A DNA stretch of 64,000 nucleotides, from assembly GCA_030770545.1 (NCBI GenBank), contig CM061106.1:14557001-14621000 (forward strand). The letters run 5' to 3'. This DNA comes from Macropodus opercularis (lineage: Eukaryota > Chordata > Actinopteri > Anabantiformes > Osphronemidae). Below the pieces are notes generated by a model, which searched no databases, was not told the origin of the DNA, and worked only from the letters and a program-made list of their open reading frames with translations. The translations under genes were made by a program, and so were the position numbers. Below are positions 34,725-45,380 of the stretch, piece by piece. The first letter of the stretch is position 1; every line of letters starts with the position of its first letter.

Positions 34725-34830
34725 AAAGTTGAGTCAGCTGGACTTCATTTAGAGGAGAAACGTTTCTGCGTCTATCAGGAAGCTTCTTCAGTCTGAGGAT
34801 AGTTGGCCAGAGACCACACATTTATCCTCC
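34725..34830. repeat. Dispersed fish repeat with GAAACGTTTC palindrome
   Basis: Contains GAGAAACGTTTCTGCGTCTA and GGAAGCTTCTTCAGTCTGAG, a pairing common in dispersed fish repeats. Family not assigned. Confidence 0.35.
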
Positions 34831-35980
34831 CACTTCCCTTCACTCCTGTAAAGACGCGTTATGTGAGTAGGTGTGAACTCTCAACTCTTGAGACTCCTCC
34901 AACCATCAGTCATGATGTGCTGAGTGTGCAGTTCTCCACAGAGTCTCTGTTTATGGACGGGACGGCCTTTAAGCCCCAGACTCCAACAGTCAGCAGAGTT
35001 TCAGCAAAGTTTGGGGAGAATGTTGTTAATGACTAAACAGATTCTCTGCTGTCACCTTATGATCTGTTCTCTCTTCTGTAGAATACAAAGTGCAGTGTTG
35101 TTGTTGGTCGGTGCCACGTTAACTCTTGCTCTTACCTGTGACCTTGTGTGCAGCACGTGAGTCTCTCCTGCAGATCCTCAACCTTCCTTCTTGTCTCTGA
35201 GTTCACCTCAGGTTGCTCTGCTTACTCTACCCCTCAGTAATGTCCATGTGTCCACAGTGCTCCTCCATGTTAACAGCGTCCTCCCACCACTTTGGCTACA
35301 ATGATTCTGAAACATTCTAGATGCTGAAAGATTCATTTTTCAGTTTGCAACATGATGCAGAATGAATGAGATGTTGTGGGTTTTGCTGATTAGTGTTGTC
35401 ATCCTCCATCTATAGATTGTATTCACTCAGCAGCGGGACCGTTATGGATACACAAGCAGAACAGAAGTAGACACATGATGAGCACAAAACTCTGACCTGG
35501 CTGCAGAGTTTATGAATCGACCTTGGTGTCAGACCTGCAGGACACACACACTGTGTGGATTCTGTGACCTTGAGTGTTAACCACCACACCACCGTGCTGC
35601 CCTATACTATAAATAGCTATATGAAAATAATGTAATTAAATTACATGATAGTTTCGTATAATAGTATATATTACACACCTTTTATCGCTGTACTTGTGGA
35701 GGATTAATTTCATCATCTCACACAATGTTCTTTCTTCTCTTATTATTTTTCACCCTGTTAATGCAGGTGCTGCATGTGTCTACGGCTCATCCATGTTTCT
35801 CTTGTCTTCACTAGTCAAGGTGGAGAAAGACATCATGCACACAAAGTTACAAGTATGATCTTAAAAGTTTTTGAAGGCTGAAAATGTTGGACAATACTGA
35901 AAATAAAGCTAAAATCCTGAACTAGAGGAAGTCAATGATAAATGTGTGGTTTGTGTGTAATGTCGTCTCTGTTCTCTCAG
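34831..35980. other. Sequence between dynein and calsyntenin remnants
   Basis: Short open frames only (for example around 34,803-35,036). No exon of either neighbour is convincing here. Confidence 0.3.
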
Positions 35981-38642
35981 GTTTTGTTCGACTCCAGCCT
36001 CTCTGACAGTCGAGGGTGATGACGTTGATGCCTTTGACGAGGTCATCAGCACATCTCCTACTTGAACTCGCACCAGTTCCCAACCCCTGGCATCAGGCAC
36101 CTTCACGTCTCCACCACCTCAAGGATGTAGCAGAAAAGCAGTTATAATGTAATGTGACCTCATCTGTCCACCAGCAGCAGCCTGACGTGTTGGTTCTGGC
36201 TAATAGACATTCAGTGAGGGTTTGAGGTAAACAGAGGCAACATTGTAGAACTTTAGACCCTTAATGGTTCCACAGATACAGGAAATGTTCTGTTCATGCT
36301 GGTGCACAAATGCAGTCGTGTCCAGATGCAGACAGACAGACAGTGAGAGGGAGGGAGAGGAAGGAGATAAGTTGTTTACTGCTTTAGGGGAGGGGTCAGT
36401 TGAGCAGCTGTGACATCTGTTAGGCTTGAACATGCAGTTAGAGTTTTTCATTTGGGAGCACGAGGGCCTGGAGGTGGACATGTCCCAGCTGCAGCAGCGT
36501 GGCCTAACCTGGGCCTTGGATCCACACTGGCCTTCAGCCCTAGTTCTAGGAAATGAGACGACGTAACAACAGCGTTATGTGGAAAGGAAGACACTGGGAA
36601 ATAAAACAATAAATAGAATAATGTGCTCTGACATGTTTTATTCATTCATTTAGGTTCACTGGTGACTGGTGACATGTGTTGTTTTGGACGTGAGCCGTTC
36701 TCTCCATGTTGCAGGTGTGAAAACCACGGACAACTATGAGCAGGTCCTGCATCTTATCCGTTACAACAACTGGCCACCGAAGCTCGATGTGACAGGAAAT
36801 CCAGACTGGTCTGCTCTGAACTCAGACGCTACATCAGCAACGACTTCAAGGTCGAGGTGTGACTGACTATTGGTGACGCATCCACAACACAGACTACAAG
36901 TCAAGCCCTTTGTTACTGAAGCATCTTTGTGTCCCCTCACAACACTACGAAACTAGTCTAAGCGAGTTTTAGAGTTGTGCTGCATGTTTATAACGTTATT
37001 CTTCCTCTTTAGGTGAATGTCATCCACACAACCAACCCTGTGGAGCCAACGATGCCATGGTGCCAAACTTCATTAACCCGGTTCTCCATGTGTCTGTGGA
37101 TCTGTCTGGACTCAACCATGACAACGATCACCAGGCCTCAGGTACTGAAAGCGTGAGCCGCACATGTAGAATGCTGGGAAATGGAGAAATAAATATTTAT
37201 ATAGTAATATTATGATGTTTATTACTAGGACTAATGTGACCCAGCTGATATGTGCTGTGTGAAGTTTGATTGTTCAGAGCTTCTACCTTTATTAAGTCGG
37301 GCACAAAGAACAAATTATTGTTCTTTTGGGAAAAATGTCTCCATCAGCCTCTTGGCTTCATCTGCGCCAAACACTCTAACTAACCAGTAATCTGCTGTTT
37401 AAACGCGGTTGCTATGGCAACCTTAGTGCAGATGGTTGTTGGCCTATTAACCAGAAGTAGGACTCACATAAACACTGTTTTAATGGCACAGGTTCAGGGA
37501 TTCCACTTGACTGCTGTCTGTGACGTCTCTGAGCACAAGCTGTTACTTCCTGGCCTCAGTGATCTTCTAGGCTCTCAGGCGTCTCAGCCTGTGGCCACAC
37601 AACAGGAGCATTTCCCTGCTCATATGTGGCAAAGCATAGCAGGATGGCAGGAGAAGGCAAACCTAGTTAAAGGAAGAAGCACATCTACAGCTAGAGTCAG
37701 CGTTTGTCTGTGGAAAAGCTGCATTGATTTTATGTGTGAATATTCCCACGTGCAAACACTTCTGACATCCACCCTGTAATTGTGTGTGTTTGGGTGTTTT
37801 TCCCACTCAGTGGTTCCCACTATTGTCGCTGTGGGATGTGTGAGCCTCCTGGTGTTTGTGATAATCCTGGGTGGTTTCCACACCAGCAGCATGAGAGACC
37901 AGGAGAACGGCAAGAGGAACGAGGTGGACTGGGATGACTCCGCCCTCACCATCACTGTCAACCCCATGGAGGTAGATCAACACACAACACTTTTTGGCCA
38001 GTGAGAAACCGTGAACCAATTCACCTTCTCAACAGTTCTGTCAGGTCTCCAGCCTTGACAGCCTGCTAATAGTTTTAGTAGATGTTGTGACTGTGGCCTA
38101 GTTTTCTCAGCGTTTTGATGAGTAGCAGGTCTGTGGGGATGTGAACAGAGGCTTTGCAGAGTTTCTTGCACTTGCAAGGAAAAGAATGTGACTATTTTAT
38201 GTGCAACCAACTAATAACGTGTTTGGTGCAGCTCCACTGTTGGTGCTTTTCTAATAGAGTCCTGATTAGTTTTCCAGGACGTTTTGTTGTTTGACAGCTA
38301 GTTGCAACGAAGCAGCAGCTGCATGTGCAGCAGTCTGTCGTAACACAAACCACACGATTCAGTTGCTTCACATCACATCGCTGCTTAGTGAATAATAGGT
38401 TTATGTGAAGTAGGTTCAACTTCATTGATGCTGTGGGGCTTGGGCTCTCCTCAACCCCATCTTCTCTCTCCCTCTCTGACACAGACGTACCAGGACCAGC
38501 ACAGCAGCAAAGAGGAGGAAGATGACATCACCAGCGCTGAGTCAGAGAGCGATGAAGACGAGGAGGGTGGGAGCCTGAAGAGCAGCAGGGGGCCAGCAGA
38601 CAGCAGCAGCTGGAGTGGGATGACTCCACCCTCACTGACTGA
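35981..38642 (+). pseudogene. clstn1-like: Calsyntenin-like gene, 3' half (right copy)
   Basis: Six plus-strand exons in calsyntenin order. 35,981 to about 36,125 has VEGDDVDAF then YLNSHQFPTPGIRHLHVST across a frameshift. About 36,432-36,545 has EGLEVDMSQLQQRGL. 36,714-36,855 has YEQVLHLIRYNNW then, shifted, RLVCSELRRYISNDFKVE. 37,013-37,141 has VNVIHTTNPVE then, shifted, NFINPVLHVSVDLSGLNH. 37,811-37,971 has the transmembrane segment and WDDSALTITVNPME. 38,485-38,642 has EEEDDITSAESESDEDEE and, shifted, QQQLEWDDSTLTD plus stop. Splice phases agree at 37,141|37,811. The family is a postsynaptic and vesicular membrane protein linked to kinesin-1. At least four frameshifts make a full protein impossible. 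The N-terminal cadherin and LNS exons are not seen; dynein remnants occupy that side. Confidence 0.8.
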
Positions 38643-40363
38643 AACACTCACCAACATACGCTCATCACCAGCTCAGATCCTCATACTCACTGCTTCACAC
38701 AGGTTTTCCTGTTGTTATCTTAGTGGTGCTGCTCAGCGTAGTGAGCTCATCACCAGGTTGTTGGTTTGTACTGTTTAGTTTGTATTCGTTATACTTACAT
38801 TTGCTTTGATCTGAGTGAGGAAGACAACCCTGCACTTTGTTTTCTCTCACACATGAGGCTTCAGGTGGAGAATATTTTTTTTTCTGTGAATATTCTTGCT
38901 CCGTGCTTTTAGATTGTTTGGCACTAAGCTCACATGTAGCTTTAAGTTTTCCTGGCTTGTAGTCTACTGTACAACAAGATGCTTCTAGCAAGTAGACACA
39001 TTTCTTTATAATATTGTCTTTTCCTGCATGAGAATATTTGAGTCATACATGTAGAGAACAATTTGCTTTTAAAGGATTTTATAAATCTATGTAATTAGTC
39101 AGTGTGTTGGTGGAGGCGTACTCAACAGGGTCCACTCTCTAAAATGACTCAGTACGTGATGTAGAACATTTGTGTCACGGAGGCTCTAGCATGTTGCTGC
39201 ATTTCTGCTAAAGCTGCTCCATCCTGCTTGTAGAAAAATGTCTGCTTCATGCTGAGAAACCTGCTCAGTGGAGGTTTCATGACAGAGAGGCGTCCATTTA
39301 GTTGTTCATGTCTTATTTGAAGCTTTGCTTTAGAGGCTTGTGGTGGAAATGTAGTGACCAGTGTCTCCTACTTGCTGACTTGGACTGAACGGAGGCCAGG
39401 TCTGAGCTGGATGAGATGGGAGCAGCTTTTGCTGATCATGGTGCAAATAGCAGGACTAACAAAATGCATCTGTGCTATTTTATTTGTGGCTTTTATTAGT
39501 TTCATGTTTGTTTTGTTACAGCTGATCATTGGTTGTTCTTTCAGTTTATTGTAACTATAGTTCACCACTGGTTTCATTATTAGTGACTAATGTTTTTCAT
39601 AGACGTCATGTGTCCATGTTGATGTGTAGAGGAAGTAGATTCATGTTGTGTCTTCTATAGATATTGGACTGAGTTAAGCTTTAAATCTGTTCAGTACATA
39701 ATAGTGAGTTGCTGTGGCAGCGTAGCTGGACATACTGTTGACCTGCCTGTGTGTATAGTGGAGGGTGTTTCTGAACAGAGTCCTGTTGCCTGAGTTGTTG
39801 AGAAATGAGCTTGAGAGCAGCATGAAAGTCAAAGTGTATGAGGCTGTCAGCTGTAAAATTCTGTCAAACGCTCACTGTCCACGTTTGATCTGCAGCTTAA
39901 AGCACAAAACCACGGGTCACTGCTGTGTGAACACTCTGACTCTGAAGTCAAGTCTCCTCAGTGACGACACCACCTCCAGCTTTTCTGGTTCAGCTCCTGA
40001 GTTAAGTGTCTATTGGTTGAAATGAATGTCAGCCTAACACAGTGTTTCCCAACCTGTTGGAGCCTCAGCACATGTTTTACATTAGAAAACCACAATCAAA
40101 AATGCCACAAGAAGCAGATGTAATGAAAATCTAGTGTCAGTTTATTTGATAGAGGGAAAGAGGTGAGTGCTTATACATGCAAGGAGATATAATCACACTG
40201 GGAGAAACATTTCATAGATGAGATAAATATTTAGTTAATTCTGAGGAGATAAGAATAAGAAAACATGTATAAATAATTATTTCTATATGTACATACAAGT
40301 TGAACCTGATGTAGTATAATCATGTGTTTATTCAGTTTGTTTTTTGTCCATCCTTGACTGACT
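38643..40363 (+). other. 3' UTR-like region of the right calsyntenin copy
   Basis: About 1.7 kb without a convincing ORF between the calsyntenin stop and the AATAAA at 40,364. It includes about 265 bp (roughly 39,480-39,745) absent from the left copy. Confidence 0.5.
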
Positions 40364-40369
40364 AATAAA
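40364..40369 (+). terminator. Polyadenylation signal AATAAA (right copy)
   Basis: AATAAA in GACTGACTAATAAAGTTTCC, followed by a GT-rich stretch (GTCTGAGTGAGTTGTGTCTG) as expected downstream of a cleavage site. Confidence 0.55.
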
Positions 40370-40690
40370 GTTTCCGTCTTTAAGTCTGAGTGAGTTGTGT
40401 CTGTTTTTCTGAGCTGCAGTTCAACCAGAAGGTGAGTAATGAGACCAGATGTGTGTCAGGGTGTTTCCGGCCTAAGGATGACGTCAGTGCTTCTATGTTT
40501 CCTACTCGTTGTCCGTCGTTGTGTGATCCAGAAGCTTTGGTCTCCACTCCGCCACCTAGTGGCGCTTTACCGTCGGTGCTATGACTCCTCTGATCCTTCA
40601 CTGGCTCCATTTAACTGACGCTCTCACGCTGCGTGTGTCCATGTGTCCAGGTCGTGTTTTGAATTGAAGTCCTCCATGACGTGCGTCACA

Positions 40691-40718
40691 GAACGTGACG
40701 TCACATAAAATATAAAAG
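40691..40718 (+). promoter_or_regulatory. Core promoter: palindromic CRE plus TATA box
   Basis: CGTGACGTCAC (full CRE TGACGTCA at 40,696-40,703) is followed eight bases later by TATAAAAG (40,711-40,718). Transcription would start near 40,745, upstream of the proline-rich ORF by about 350 bases of leader and a likely small intron ending at 41,100. Confidence 0.6.
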
Positions 40719-41103
40719 CCGCTGAGGCCTCTGAAACGGCCCCTTTGCATCTGGGCCTTTGACCCCTTGCAAAGTCTGTTAAGTGCTAACAGCTAACTGC
40801 TAATTGCTAATTGCCAGCTTTTGGACAGAAACCAACATCAATTTTTGGATTAATCTACGCCTGCGGATTATTCTCCCGGCTAACTACAAAGTTTGCTGAA
40901 AGAATCCAACCAACCCCTTTTTTCAAAGCGCTCAGCTTCGTCCCTTCTGCTGCAAAGTCTGTTGGGACACAGAACTTTACTGTGAAGTGGGAACGTGTTA
41001 CATGCTGTTGCATGAGGTTCAGTTCCTGCGGTGTTGACAGTTAGTGGGTGGTAGGGATGTAAATGTGCTTTTCATGCTTTCCTGCCTCTTGTCTGTGCAG
41101 AAT

Positions 41104-41748
41104 ATGACGTTTGCTCTGTCACATTTCTCCCCAGGTGGCTGGTGGACTCCGCCCCCTGATGAGCGGGAGGGGGACGTGTGGATGGACGACGTGCTGCAGG
41201 CTGGTGGTGGAGCAGCCCATCTCCATCCTCCACCTCAGGGTTTCCGTGCACCACACATTGGAATGGACAGGAGAGAGCAGGCTCCTCCCATTCCTCCCTT
41301 CGCTCCCTTTCACTTTCCTCCTCCTGTCCCTCACCCCTTCGTCCCTCCCTTTGCTCGTCCTGTCCCTCACCCCTTCGTCCCTCCCTTTGCTCGTCCTGTC
41401 CCTCACCCCTTCATCCCACCCTTTGCTCGTCCTGTCCCTCACCCCTTCATCCCTCCCTTTGCTCGTCCTGTCCCTCACCCCTTCATCCCACCCTTTGCTC
41501 GTCCTGTCCCTCACCCCTTCATCCCTCCCTTTGTTCGTCCTGCTCCTATCCCTCGTGTTGTTCCTCCTGCTCCTATCCCTCGTGTTGTTCGTCCTGCTCC
41601 TATCCCTCGTGTTGTTCGTCCTGCTCCTATTTCTCGTGTTGTTCCTCCTGCTCCTATCCCTCGTCTTGTTCCTATTCCTCCCTTTGTTCCTCCTGACCCT
41701 GCTCGGGCTCCAGAACATTTCTTCCGTCCCGTGTCCCCTTGTTGCTAA
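41104..41748 (+). CDS. Proline-rich repeat protein, unrecognised (right copy)
   Basis: 214 codons from the ATG that follows a 3' splice-site-like CTTGTCTGTGCAG (ends 41,100); an in-frame ATG at 41,074 is an alternative. It has the same N-terminus as the left copy, then six copies of a 12-residue PVPHPF[VI]PPFAR-type repeat (36 bp each) and five PAPIPRVV[PR]-type 9-mers. It ends RPVSPCC-stop because a run reads GTCCCC where the left copy reads GTCCC. The downstream acidic and basic part (DSPPPEELSTIDYNDDGAST ... TKRSREGGDEAGPSSKRQRR, to the stop at 42,043) continues in another frame. It could still be joined if an intron ends at CTTTCTGCTTTCAG (41,775). Function unknown. Confidence 0.45.
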   Translation: MTFALSHFSPGGWWTPPPDEREGDVWMDDVLQAGGGAAHLHPPPQGFRAPHIGMDRREQAPPIPPFAPFHFPPPVPHPFVPPFARPVPHPFVPPFARPVPHPFIPPFARPVPHPFIPPFARPVPHPFIPPFARPVPHPFIPPFVRPAPIPRVVPPAPIPRVVRPAPIPRVVRPAPISRVVPPAPIPRLVPIPPFVPPDPARAPEHFFRPVSPCC

Positions 41749-42043
41749 CGTTGGCCCCTCTCTTTCTGCTTTCAGGGACCTCTACCCTGCAGCTGCCCTG
41801 ATGGACAGTCCTCCTCCTGAGGAGCTTTCTACCATCGACTATAACGATGATGGAGCCAGCACGTTTGGCTCCATTGAAAGCTTCGAGGAGGAGGACGACC
41901 ATAGGGCTGCGGTCTCTTGTGGGCGTGGTTCCCCCACAAAGAGAAGCAGGGAAGGAGGTGACGAGGCGGGACCGTCCTCCAAGAGGCAGAGGCGGCCTGA
42001 CAGCTTGTGGATGTGGAAGACCCTGTCGATGTCGAAGGAATAA
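41749..42043 (+). pseudogene. Out-of-frame C-terminal part of the right proline-rich gene
   Basis: Open from LVANVGPSL through DLYPAAALMDSPPPEE to a TAA at 42,041-42,043. It is rich in Asp/Glu and then in Lys/Arg. Collinear with the left copy, where the same segment is in frame. Either a second exon or a frameshifted tail. Confidence 0.45.
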
Positions 42044-42225
42044 GAGCAACACAGAGAGATTTGATTAACGATATAAATAAAAGACAACAATTAGCATTTT
42101 TACATTTAACTTATTCCATTAGTAAGTCATGACCTGTTCTGCTTGTTAAAAGAGACCAAGGTTTTCTAGCAGGAACCACTCAGATGTGTCAGACTTGGCG
42201 TCAGGCCCCGTTCAGCAGCGTTTAC

Positions 42226-42566
42226 CTGCTTGTGGATGGTGACTGTGACCCACTTCATCTCTCTCATGGTCTGTGTAGATGTAGTACGTGACCCTGAAGT
42301 CAACTAAAAAGTGCTTTTCACTGACTCCAGGAAGGCCCTCAGGAAACGGGTGTATCTGTCCACATGAAAGAATGAATTATTAGTTTATGACACATGGAAA
42401 AGCATCATATGGTTGGTGCCTGTGCACATACTTGCCAACAGCAAACACCACCACAGCAATGCGTGGCTCCATTTTCTGATAGATGGCGTCAATAACCACA
42501 GGATCAAAGGTTCCCTCCCAAACCAGGGGAACATTCCAGTTGGTCACTGGGTTCACGTCAGTGCGT
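42226..42566 (-). pseudogene. ABO/GBGT-type glycosyltransferase fragment, right copy
   Basis: Minus strand. Exon 42,432-42,566 (acceptor ACTCTCCCAG, donor GCAA|gtatgt) encodes RTDVNPVTNW, VPLVWEGTFDPVVIDAIYQK and MEPRIAVVVFAVGK, typical of the family-6 stem-to-catalytic boundary. The next exon, 42,226-42,355, is a fusion. After YYIYTDHE the sequence jumps directly to REMKWVTVTIHKQ, because the intron and flanking exon parts seen at 216-545 of the left copy are deleted between short GAG repeats. It shares the one-base loss before EKHF with the left copy. Not functional. Confidence 0.75.
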
Positions 42567-42569
42567 CTG

Positions 42570-43140
42570 GGAGAGTAAAGAACGTCCTGAGAGCGTGAGC
42601 TTGAACAGTAGCAACATCTGAACGTTTCAAATGCTGAAAGGCTGGTTCAGCCAATAAACAACGTGACGTCTGACAAAGCACAAAGTGACGTCTCAACTAA
42701 ACAGGAATTAGATGGAGTCATAAAAACAATAGAACAGAAGAAGCCCAACGCTTCTATTAAATGTGTTTACAACCTGAAATCACATCGTCTTTAAAGCTTT
42801 TCCTCACATTCCATAAGCTGGATGTTATTATTGCTCAGCTCACCCTTTCTGTGCGCTTGGCTGATCATACTTTACTCTGGAAAAGAGCAGAGATCACATC
42901 AACACAGGTCGTAGTCAAAGGTCCACAAACTAAAACCACTATCCTACAGACAGCACATGTGACTCTCTGCGGGTCCAGGACCTGCTGTGTGGCAGAGCCA
43001 GCATGCGTTTAGACATGATGCTCCAGTTACTGCAGCATCAGTTTGAGCAGAGCTGGAGTCACTTCTTCCTCTTCCTGTTTCATGTTCATCTGGACGTTAT
43101 GAAAAGGTCTTTACAGTCTCCTCTCTCTAAAATTATTAGG
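42570..43140. other. Sequence between the ABO-like fragment and the L2 LINE
   Basis: The part near 42,760-43,140 has short weak similarity in reading to LINE reverse-transcriptase flanks, but nothing I can assign firmly. Confidence 0.3.
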
Positions 43141-43144
43141 AAAC

Positions 43145-43905
43145 ACATACATTTTCCTGCTATATTTGTCCATGAAACCAGAGGAAACAAAACAATTAGT
43201 CAAACTTCTAACTTGTTTAAATGATATCAAATCCTGGATGTCCCATAACTTCCTACAACTAAACTCAGATCAAACTGAGGTTATTATAATTGGTGCTAAA
43301 AACCACACAGACTCATTATTGAATCAGATTATTACTCTGGATGACACAACGTTAGCTTCAGGTTCTACTGTAGGAACCTTGGTGTCATTTGGACCAAGAT
43401 CTGTCCTTTACATCATATATTAAAGAAATCTCTAGAACTACTTACTTCCACTTTAGGAATATTGCTCAAATTAGGAGCATCCTCTCACAGAGTGATGCTG
43501 AAAAGTGAATCCATGCATTTGTTACCTCTAGGCTGGACGACTGTAACTCCCTGCTCATAGTTTGTCCCAATAACTCTCTAAAAAGCCTCCAGTTGATTCA
43601 AAATGCTGCAGCCAGAGTCTGACTGGACTTAGGAAGAGACATCACATTTCTCCTACATTAGCTTCTCTGTCCTGTCAAATCTAGGATAGGATTCAAAATT
43701 CTTCTCCTCACCTACAAAGCTCTTCATAATAAAGCTCCATCTCATCTTAAAGACCTCATGGCTCCTGATGCTCCTTCAGATTAAAACGCTCCATGTGGGA
43801 TTTGTCAGGTTTAGTTGTGTCAAGTTCTTGTAAAGGGCCTTCAGAAAACTGCTGTCGTGAACTGGCGCTATATAAATAAAATAGAAATGAATTGAATAGT
43901 GTTGT
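43145..43905 (+). mobile_element. L2-type LINE, 3' end of the reverse-transcriptase ORF
   Basis: Plus-strand pieces in order: DIKSWMSHNFLQLNSDQTEV, then after frameshifts SYFHFRNIAQI-like sequence, AFVTSRLDDCNSLL, SLQLIQNAAARV, KSRIGFKILLLTYKALHNKA and SHLKDLMAPDA. This is the C-terminal order of L2-clade non-LTR elements. It ends in GCGCTATATAAATAAAAT and a GAATTGAATAG tail near 43,900. Several frameshifts; 5' truncated. Confidence 0.75.
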
Positions 43906-43969
43906 ACAGGTGCACATGTCTGGATATTACAAATAAAGGACTCACCCGAAGACGACAACAACAACCACA

Positions 43970-44525
43970 ACTAGAATGTGGATCCTGGAAATGTGGTTTG
44001 ACATGTCAGGATCGGTCTGAGGCTCTTATCCAAATCAACAGACCTGAGCTTCTCTTAGACAACTGTCATTGTCTTGTTGTTGTGACAATGAACCTGACGA
44101 GTCAGACGATCAAAACACTGTGGACACATAGAAATGGAGGAGAACTGGTCAGATCACTGATTCAATAAGCAAGTGAAGTGGAAGAAGCTGCTGTGATGTG
44201 GATTTTGGACATTAATGACGAGAAATGGGACGTTACTCACTTTGGCTGCGACTAGAGGGACCAGTGCTGCGATGACGTGTGACGTGCACCTGCATCCTTG
44301 GACGCACTGATACTCCTGCAGAAGGAAACAAAAGAAGCAAGTGTTAGTGGAAATCGTTGGACACATGACACACAAACACCTTTGCTTTCTAGGTTTGCTG
44401 AGTGTTGGGGCTTAGTCGTACTTTCAGGTTCACCTTCAGACACTTCTGCACTGAACCTCCAGGAACCAGGTCCAGCAAACACCTGGTGCAGTCGTAACAT
44501 GTCAGCGACTGCATCCCACATCTGC
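43970..44525 (-). pseudogene. Additional USP fragment (exons like E4-E6)
   Basis: Minus strand, paralogous to but diverged from duplicon B. An E4-like piece at about 44,396-44,522 has LLDLVPGGSVQKCLKVNL and ends in RLSPNTQQ. An E5-like piece at 44,243-44,318 has EYQCVQGCRCTSHVIAALVP. A truncated E6-like piece near 44,061-44,121 has CFDRLTRQVHCHNNKTMTV followed by a stop. The non-GT sequence after SPNTQQ matches the lesion in duplicon B. Confidence 0.6.
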
Positions 44526-44589
44526 AAAATGACAGGAATGTTAAATGTAATAATAATATTCATTGTCGACTGGACTTCTGTCACTTCTG

Positions 44590-45380
44590 ACACTGTCTCA
44601 AAAGACAAGTGGTTAAAGAACCTCTCTGACAGGGAACTTTCCCTTTTCTGGCTAAAGGCCTTAACTTTGCTATCACACCCAAGGAGGTTCCTGTCGTGGA
44701 TTTGATCACAGCCACAGAATCTGCCATTCGGAAAAACAACTTACCATCGTCAGAAGCTGAACAACTACGGCTCAAAGTCTCTGCTGCCCTGGCCAGTGCA
44801 CAGCCACCACAACCCAACCTCACCAGGCAGGAGAGGAGTGCGCTCACAGCCCTCAGCAGGCACCAAACCATCACCACATTGCCTGCGGACAAAGGAAGGT
44901 GCACTGTCCTACTGAACATGAACACAGCAGACTACCATCAAAAAGTCAGCTCACTGTTAGAGGACCAACACACTTACGAGAAGCTGAAAAGAGACCCCAC
45001 CAGCAGCTACAAAAGAAAAATCACAGCTCATCTCAAAGAGCTGGAAACGGACCAGACCATCGACAGGATGACATACCACCGCCTGCATCCTGGAGAGGCC
45101 ACTCCCTGCATTTATGGACTTCCTAAGATCCACAAAGAGGGAGCCCCGCTCAGACCCATAATCAGCAGCATCAACTCGGTCACATATAACATTGCCAAAC
45201 ACTTGGCCACCGTCCTGACGCCTCTGGTGGGACACACAGACCATCAATTCACAACAAGCCAAGGTCAGAGGACTGAAACTGGAAATGGATGAAACCGTGG
45301 TTTCCTTCAATGTTACATCACTCTTCACCAGCATCCCCACCAGTGACGCCTTAACAGCCGTTAGGAAAAGACTGGAGGAA
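44590..45380 (+). mobile_element. Penelope-like retroelement, N-terminal reverse-transcriptase part
   Basis: The plus strand reads LAKGLNFAITPKEVPVVDLI after an initial frameshift, then TTLPADKGRCTVLLN, DQHTYEKLKRDPT, PCIYGLPKIHKEGAPLRPI and SVTYNIAKHLATVLTPLVG. After a second frameshift near 45,245 comes ETVVSFNVTSLFTSIPT. This is the motif order of Penelope-like element reverse transcriptase (leading PADKG, YGLPKIHK, SFNVTSLFT). It breaks off at about 45,380 against USP exon E7-like sequence, so the RT C-terminus and GIY-YIG endonuclease are missing. Confidence 0.8.

Larger units (their letters stand above)
37447..42477. repeat. Segmental duplicon A, right copy
   Basis: Partner of 1-5,125 in opposite orientation. 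It carries the last two calsyntenin exons, the 3' UTR, the proline-rich gene with its promoter, and the ABO-like fragment. The calsyntenin exons upstream of 37,447 are outside the duplication. Confidence 0.9.
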
